NCBI GenBank assembly: GCA_026545765.1
Contig: JAIFAC010000184.1
Span: forward strand, 87,050-151,049
Direction: 5' to 3'
Source of the DNA: Plantago major
Lineage: Eukaryota; Streptophyta; Magnoliopsida; Lamiales; Plantaginaceae
DNA length: 64,000 nucleotides
Part shown: positions 57,210 to 64,000 of the stretch, one piece after another
Layout of the letters: each line of letters starts with the position of its first letter
Numbering within the stretch: position 1 is the stretch's first letter
Notes under the pieces: model-generated
The model's database searches: none
Seen by the model: only the letters and a program-made list of their open reading frames with translations
What the model was told of the DNA's origin: nothing
Position numbers and translations under genes: made by a program

Positions 57210-58200
57210 ATGATGAGATGGATCAAGGATCATCCTGCAAAAGATGTAATTGGACCAATTAATCAAGGTGTTAGGACTAGGAGAGCAATAGCTGAAAATG
57301 CTAATTCTCTCTTTGGATGTTTTATCTCAAACATTGAACCTAAGACTATAGAAGAAGCATTAAGAGACCAAGACTGGATCTCAGCAATGCAAGAAGAGTT
57401 GGATCAATTTGAGAGAAACAAAGTCTGGAAACTAGTTCCATTTGTAAAAGGAATATCTGTAATTGGAACAAAGTGGGTTTTCAGAAACAAGGTGAATGAA
57501 TCTGGTGAAATAACCAGAAATAAAGCAAGGTTGGTTGCCAAGGGATTCACCCAGACTGAAGGTCTAGATTTTGATGAGTCATATGCACCAGCCGACCGAT
57601 GCAATAAGACTCTTCCGCCTTTTCAAATTATAAAGACTTTAAAGTTTATCAGATGGATGTCAAGAGTGCATTCTTGAATGGTGAACTTGCTGAGGAAGTC
57701 TATGTTGAGCAACCACCTGGCTTTGAAGTTTCCTCAGAAAGTAGAATGGTCTATAAGCTACAGAAAGCTCTATATGGACTGAAACATGCTCCAAGAGCAT
57801 GGTATGACACTTTGGCCAAATACCTTCTGGAAAGTGGTTTCAAGAAAGGTGAAGTTGATAAAACTTTATTTACTTTAAATCATGATGGGAAACTACTCTT
57901 AGTTCAAGTATATGTTGATGACATCATATTTGGATCTAAGGACAAGCAACTTTGTGATGACTTTGCAAATCTCATGAAAAGTAAGTTTGAGATGAGCATG
58001 ATGGGAGAATTGAACTATTTCCTAGGATTGCAAGTCAAGCAACTCAATGATGGAATATTCATTAGTCGATAAAGTATGCAAAAGACATGCTCACAAAGTT
58101 CAATCTTAAGCCTTCAAAGAATGCTAAGATACCTATGAGCATAGGAACCAAGATGACCTATACTAATCGCATAAGAGTGTTGAAGAACATAAGTATAGGA
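57210..58200 (+). pseudogene. Copia element C reverse transcriptase (best-preserved RT in window)
   Basis: Open 57210-57677 and 57653-58072. RTRRAIAENANSLFGCFISN leads to the first conserved block GTKWVFRNKVNESGEITRNK, ARLVAKGFTQTEGLDFDESY. A short break at about 57590 follows (expected APVARLE, read APADRC), then [40 protein letters not shown] and catalytic [12 protein letters not shown]. It ends [17 protein letters not shown] with a stop after a CGATAA for CAGACAAA-type change. This patch is nearly free of the errors seen elsewhere in C. Confidence 0.92.
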
Positions 58201-58830
58201 AATTGATAGTTCACTACTTTACTCATCGCAAGGCACTGACATTCAATTTACCGGAGTGTAAAGCTAGGTTTCAAACAAATCCAATGCAATCACATTACAA
58301 CATTGCTATGAAAATATTAAGGTATGTGAAAGGTACAGAGATGTAGGTTTGTGGTATCCTAAAGAAAGTGGATTGAGTTACCGGTTACTTAGATGTCGAT
58401 TATGTCGATCAATGCTTGATAGGAAAAGTACCTCAGAACTTGTCCGCTTCGAACTAGACTTATCTCATGGTTTAGCAAGAAGCAAAACTCAATTGCAACT
58501 TCTACCACAAAGGTCAATATATTGTCACGGTTGTTGTGCAACACAAATTCTGGATTCAACAACAACTCGTAGACTATGGACTCAATGAAGAGAAAACTCC
58601 CATTTTCTGGATAACACAAGTGCTATTGCAATCACACAAAACCCCAAGTCCCATGCCATAACAAAGCACATTGATGTTAGACACCACTTCATCGAGACCA
58701 TGTTGATAAAGGCAATATAGAGATACTCAAGATTGGCATGTAAGACCAACTTGCAGATATCTTCACCAAGCCCTACAAGAAAGTTTCTTGACTTTAAGAC
58801 ATAATCTTGGGTTAATGGAGATGCCTAAGG
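58201..58830 (+). pseudogene. Copia element C RNase H
   Basis: FQTNPMQSHYNIAMKILRYV, GLWYPKESGLS, LDRKSTS, EEKTPIFW and KHIDVRHHF occur in order but in alternating frames, matching A 20450-21030. It is damaged at most CAG/CTG positions (for example CCACTTCATCGAGACC for CATCAGAGACC). Confidence 0.8.
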
Positions 58831-59521
58831 ACCTAAAAATGTCCCGAATCTCTAAAGTCCGAGTAAGTGAGGTATTAAAGAGTAGCCTCGAGAACATGTT
58901 CTCGTAAAGCCAAGTTGATAAGAAGTGATGCAAAGATTTCCCGAAAGAACTTACGAAGGCAAAATATTTCGAACGGGTATCCGAAGTCAAGGTTGGTACA
59001 CACTCAATAAGTAAATAAGAGAACTTACTTATCGAGAGCGGGTCAAATACATTCAAACAATCAAGCTTCGACACTTCAATTCGTAAAGCTATTTAGTCAT
59101 AAAGAGAAAAGACACAAAGCAAAAGTATAAGTTCGAAGTCAAACATGTCCAATGTCTTGTATTTTGCCATTTTATGATAAACAATATAAAGATAAGGACT
59201 TGACACTGTAATGATAAGTTCAAACGATTAAGTGTTCTTACTCTTACTAAGTGACATAATGGATGTAACTTGTCAAAATCCATCAAGTCATTAATAATAC
59301 CATTTGTTGATTGATATCATTACAAGATATTCAATATAAGCTCGATGAATGAACGCTTGATCTCAACGTCGAGATTAAACCAAAGCAAGTAATGTCATGA
59401 GAAATACGTATACGGCCCACTACGCATTTAATGAAGAACGTGTGATACCACGCCTATGCGTATACAAAGACACGATTCATATTCAACAGATGTATGTCAG
59501 ATCTATGTACATTTTGTCCGC
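58831..59521 (+). other. Non-coding gap between pol and the post-pol unit of element C
   Basis: About 0.7 kb. Holds a decayed copy of the ACGGGTATCCGAAGTC motif (58974) and AT-rich sequence. No purine tract as clear as in A. It ends at the TATATATA box. Confidence 0.55.
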
Positions 59522-59529
59522 TATATATA
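59522..59529 (+). promoter_or_regulatory. TATA box before the post-pol ORF, copy C
   Basis: TATATATA-type box 205 nt before ATG 59727, with CTCTATATAAGAG directly before the ATG, as in A. The surrounding sequence has diverged, which makes the shared position more meaningful. Confidence 0.55.
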
Positions 59530-59726
59530 CTGACTTGGACAAAAGACAAACACTTTACCATTTCAAATTTCATACTCAGATCAAAATAGCAAAATCTCTC
59601 AAGATTTCTACAAAACCCCTTCTGCAAACTCAACTTCTTGTGTTTGGTCTTCTGAAAAGATAGACTAATTCCGATTAATCTTGCAAAACCCCTCTGAAAA
59701 CACACACTCAAGACTCTATATAAGAG

Positions 59727-62700
59727 ATGGAACCCAAGAAGATGACCACCAAGAACCCTAAGGTCAGATCATCCTCCTCAAAAAGCAAGGAGGAAAGGAA
59801 CTTAAGGTGTTGAATAAACGCCTTCTGGGAAAGTTCACACCATCTGACTGGAACCCAAAACCACAAAATGAATTGGAGAGCTTTTCTAGTGAAGAAGTAT
59901 GTACCAAGAATATACCTTCAAGACCGATAGGAAATCATATTGGGGATGTCAAAATTCCCATATCTTCAAGTTTCGATCACGCACCAAAAGGGACTATCCA
60001 CAGGATGTGCCGAGTTCTATAACAACCCAAAATCTTCACAAAGGTTGTGAATGATGAAGAAGAGAAATACATGTAGATCAAGTTCAAGGACAAGAGATCG
60101 CCCTAGACGCAAGACTTTCTCGCAAGATATTCGATTGAAAATCAAGGAACAATTGAAGACATCAACATCGTGGATGCTCCCATGATCCAAGGTGTTAAAG
60201 AGATATTTGAAGCAATCCAATTAGAGAATGCAAAGGGTCGCTCAGAGACTTTGTTCAAAGCCATCGTAATCTAGTCATCTCCGTAAACACTGTAGTACTC
60301 TAGTTTCATTCGTCCGCTGCTTTGATGGCAACAAAGGTGAGTAGATGATAAGCATGGAGAGATGGATGTCGATGCATCTCCTAACAAAAGCATGAAGGGC
60401 GTGAAACCCACTTTAATCGGGAAAGTACGCTTTCAACAAATTCCTTGGGCATATCAAGAATTTGAGCTCAAGATCATCAATGGCCTTGCGAGACAAGGCC
60501 AATATGCATTTTGGTCTCGTAATCATATATTCTCGAAACAATGGGAATAACTCGAGAGAGACAAGAAATTCCAGCCACCAACTCCTTTTCGTATATGCCT
60601 TTGAAAAAAAGGAGAGACTTACATCGAGAAAGCTCGAGAGAGGCGTAGAGCTCGTCGCCAAAGAAGGTGAAGAGGTCTCGAGCAAGCTCCACCAACCTCC
60701 AGCCACAAGAGAAAGAGGACTCAAAACAAAGAGCCTCTAAGCCCCCTGCATGTTCAAGAGGCACAACCTTCCGAGACAAGGTCTCGTAAGATGTTGGTCG
60801 CCTGCAAAGGTAACTCCCAAAGCCCCAAGAATTTCGAGCCAGCCGCCTGTAAATCTCCAGAGATGATAGAAATATCATAGATGGGTCTGCACCAACACTG
60901 AATAGTGAATCTGAGGAAGATGAAGTACTTGCAAAAGTACTCAAAAAGTCCAAGTATGAGACCTATGGAGGAGCATCAAGCCAGCCTCGTAAAGAAAGAA
61001 GCCCCGCCAAAGAAGAAGAAGGCTCGGTGAGGAAGATAGAATGCTGGAAGATCCTCATATTGCTTCCACATTCACTATGCCAAAGACAAAAGGTTGTCAA
61101 GAAAACCCTATTTTCAACAGTTCTCAACCTTCCGAGAGAGCTCAACTCGAAGGGATCACCGAGATGGAGACTCATAACGATACTCTAGAGGACAACAACA
61201 ATGAGCAAAGAGAGGTTGTGGAGACTTCACTAGTCCAAGAGACCCAAGCTCAGCCTGACTCTATTCAGGTAACAAAGATGGTTTGTATTTAACTTGTGAA
61301 CATAGGTATATGTTAACTAGTTATTCATAAGCTTTGTTTGTTACAGGCCAATTTAGAGGCAATCTTTCAGGGGGGAGAAAATTTGTCCACCCCCTTGAAT
61401 CAAGAAGAGGTTCTTCCAACCTCGTAACATCAAGAAGAGCATGTCCCACGTAGTAAAGTTATCTCCAACAAGAAATAACTAACTAAAATGCTCTTATCTT
61501 ATGTTCTAATATTCTTAATGTCTCTTCTAGCTCCAATTGAGGAAGTAGTGGTGGTGGAACCAACACCCCAAAACCAAGAGATTCCAGAGGCTGAAAAGCT
61601 CTCTGAGGAAGTATTTACTGAGCCTTCTGCTGAGAAGGTAAGTAATCAGTAATAGTCTCCTTCAAGAATGCTCGAAAACCCATCTAAATCTTTTATGTTT
61701 GTTCTTACAGGCTCAATCAGAAGAACACTTGGAAGGAGAGACTGTGGTCTTATCTCCTCCAAAAGAAACTGACAATGCTGAAGAAGCAGAGTCAGCAGAA
61801 AAGGTTCTAGAAACCCCAAAGGTTTCTGAGAAAGATGCCACTAAGCTTCCTCACTTGGAAGTAAGTGAAGTCTCAGAAAGCATTTTCCACTTATCTTTTC
61901 TCATAACGCTTCTAAACATATTTGATTTTAATTTCGTGTTCTAGCAGAAGAAAGGTTGATGAGGATGACTTCTCCTCACAACAAGGTATCTCGAGGCCTC
62001 TGCGCCCAAGCAAGGTATACAAGATAATGAGCCTAGTGTTTCTACATGTGTATGCTCGTAAAGCCTATTTTCGCCACATGATACTAATACAAGTGGTTTG
62101 AATAAAACTAACTCGATCCCTTTCTTTCGTGCTCAAAGTCTAGTGCCGCTTGATTTACTCAAGGCCTTCCGTAAGCACACTTTAAAGAAACATCTCAAGT
62201 GCTTCGCATAATGGCGTAAACTCGTAAAGCTTGACCTTTCAAGTAGCCGTAGTAATCGACGTCCCAGAAGAGAGCAATCGCCTAACTGGAGGATCACATC
62301 CATGCATTATTCCCAACAGAAGTCCTACTCATTTGCCACTCTGATGCATGAAGACTTCATTCATGAAGTAGCACAAAGACTTATAGAAGATTTCAAGTCT
62401 ACGGATGCTCAAACCCAAGAGCAGATGGTTACCTATCCTGCCTTGCCCAACAAGCTCACAACCTACCCAACTGAGCAAGAGGAAGTTAATGGGAGGATGA
62501 TCACACTTCCTGATGTGATCAACCTGGTTTCTGAAGATGAGGAAGAGATGGACGAAAATGATTATCAAGAACCTCCCTCTGAGCATCCAAACGTAAGCAA
62601 AGAACAAGGGCGATGATGATGATGACCGTAATGATGATCCTCAACCGGACAAGGGGATTCGTAAAGCCAACAACGGAAGTGGAGAAAGCTATTCTTCCAA

Positions 62701-64000
62701 TGTTCAGAAAGCCCCATCATCATCACCTCCCAAGTCTCATCAAGATATCCAACAGGCTGAGCACAATGATGCCATAGAAGAAATTTCATCCGCTGAGTTC
62801 AGGATTAAACAACTCAGACAGAAGTTGGAAGAAGAGAAGAGAATTAAATTAGAGTGCCAAGCACAAGTTGATGAGAAGGAAGCCAAGATTCAAAAGCTCA
62901 GAGAAGCTAATGCTAAAGAATTGTCCCTTCTGGATGAGCAAAGAAGTTTGGAAAGATAGATCAGCATTACCGCAGCTGAAATTGATGCCATGCGTACTGA
63001 TGATGAAGAAACACAAGATGCTGAGGCTGCATCATAAAGACCTTCTACATCTTCCTCGTAAGGCCACATTTGATGGAAAATGTAAGAAGATTACAATCCA
63101 AACAATCCAAGAAAAGGATTATGACAGTGATGCTGAAGAAAACCGAAACTTGATCACCCCAGAAGAAGATGAGAGACTTATCACTAAGGAAAAGTTAGCC
63201 CTTCTGGCTCCTCAACTATTTTCCGCCTGTGCATCAAGAAGTGATGAGCACAAGTCTAGAACAAGCGTTTTCTGGTACTAAGAGATGACTTGTTGCTCAA
63301 GACACTCAAGTCCGGCCAATTCCCTAAGAGATGAAAGATTTGGCCAAGTATTGCTAAACAAAAGAAACCAAAGATAGCCCTCTCTCGTAAAGATCTAGCT
63401 TTGATCGGAAGATGATCGCAACAATGCCAACCTAGCACTAATGTAAGCCATCCATGCTACTCAACAAGCAGATGCTATTCTAAAGCCTCTTGAAGAGCTC
63501 AATGTAAAAGAGCAAGAATTGGTTAGCAAAACAAGGACTTGAAGAAAGAACCAAGAACCGGTCAGGTGCACAACAACCTCCAGAAAAACTTTGAATCACT
63601 CTCTGAAGCTTATGCTATCATGATTCAGTCATTCATGACTAAGGGGGAAGAGATGCCTCAGAAAGGCAGAGGAAGAAAAAGAAAACAATCAAATCCTCCC
63701 GCCTCAAGTCAACATGTCATTAGGGACACCACCGAGACACCCTTGTCAAGAAGTTGTTCCAAATCAACCAAATAATGCCGAGAAGAATGGTTATTAGGGA
63801 ACCAAGTCCCTTAGATCTCTGGGAACAACTAGAATAATCCTGAAGAAGGAGAAGACCAAGAAGAAGGAGAGGTAAGAGGTCAAGAAAGCTGCAAGCCTCA
63901 CGACTAGAACCACAATGATGATGAGGATGAATCTGATACAGATGAGCATCCAATCCACAAGAGAAGAAGGCAAGCAAGCACCTCACAACCTCCTCTCAAA
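59727..64000 (+). pseudogene. Copia element C post-pol ORF (runs off window)
   Basis: Starts MEPKKMTTKNPKVRSSSSKS. Exon 1 keeps the domain in diverged form (YNNPKIFTKVVNDEEEKY near 60020; FQQIPWAYQEFELKIINGLA at 60432). Introns with good sites lie at 61269-61346 and 61638-61710, with others ending at about 61530 and starting at 61861. Mini-exons include IPEAEKLSEEVFTEPSAEK and ETPKVSEKDATKLP. SYSFATLMHEDFIHEVAQRL (62325) and EEVNGRMITLPDVINLVSED (62478) match A's exon 6. A coiled coil (QKLEEEKRIKLECQAQVDEK, about 62820) follows. Two expected acceptors read CGT in place of CAG. Confidence 0.75.

Larger units (their letters stand above)
53261..64000 (+). mobile_element. Copia element C, internal part, runs off the window
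   Basis: Copia order gag, PR, integrase, RT, RNase H, then the post-pol unit from 59727 to the window end. It is a diverged subfamily: its LTR and post-pol ORF differ from A and B much more than A differs from B. The 3' LTR and the far side of B should lie to the right. Confidence 0.9.

Overview
This window is nuclear DNA from a flowering plant, almost certainly a eudicot. The evidence is plant-type spliceosomal introns, a plant SUMO-like gene and a dense pile of plant transposable elements (LINE, Ty1/copia, Ty3/gypsy chromovirus, CACTA, PIF/Harbinger, MITEs). There is no bacterial-style gene organisation. I see no tRNA, rRNA or CRISPR array. Only one convincing host gene is present, a small SUMO-like gene on the minus strand (8056-10007). 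The rest is nested transposable elements.

Layout. 1-983: partial minus-strand LTR of a Sirevirus-like copia family. 1017-7723: a 5'-truncated LINE on the plus strand (RT, zf-RVT, RNase H, poly(A)), interrupted by a hAT-like MITE (about 1581-2288) and a decayed PIF/Harbinger element (about 2487-5969). 8056-10007: SUMO-like gene with three coding exons, a MITE in its long first intron and a GGCCCA/TATA-type upstream region. 10295-10787: two direct repeats. 10795-11683 and 39661-40492: one LINE ORF1 split by a minus-strand chromovirus (11684-39655, LTRs at both ends, 5-bp duplication AGATA). Inside the chromovirus lie copia element A (13595-34439, duplication AATGG) and a 1.45-kb unclassified insert. 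Element A carries a Stowaway-type MITE in its 5' LTR and a 5.1-kb CACTA element (25100-30200, duplication GCA) in its downstream ORF. 40493-41911 is the end of a second CACTA. It is cut by copia element B (from 41912), which is itself cut by copia element C (from 51908 to beyond the window).

The most interesting unit is the region between RNase H and the 3' LTR of the copia family. In all three copies it looks like a separate transcription unit. It has a TATATATA box 180-205 nt before a conserved ATG, a long first exon with a plant-transposon-protein-like domain, a string of short Glu/Ser-rich exons separated by about 75-80-nt GT-AG introns (all phase 0 in copy A), an acidic/coiled-coil section, and, in copy A, a well-preserved 3' domain I do not recognise. 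A retroelement that keeps several introns and its own promoter is unusual.

A second general point concerns sequence quality. In B and C, and at isolated sites in A, the sequence differs from its relatives in a striking context-specific way: CAG becomes CGT and CTG becomes CCG or CG, even at conserved splice acceptors. Other patches of the same elements are clean. Many frameshifts in B and C may therefore be sequencing artefacts at methylated CHG sites rather than real decay, so coordinates of broken reading frames there should be read with caution.
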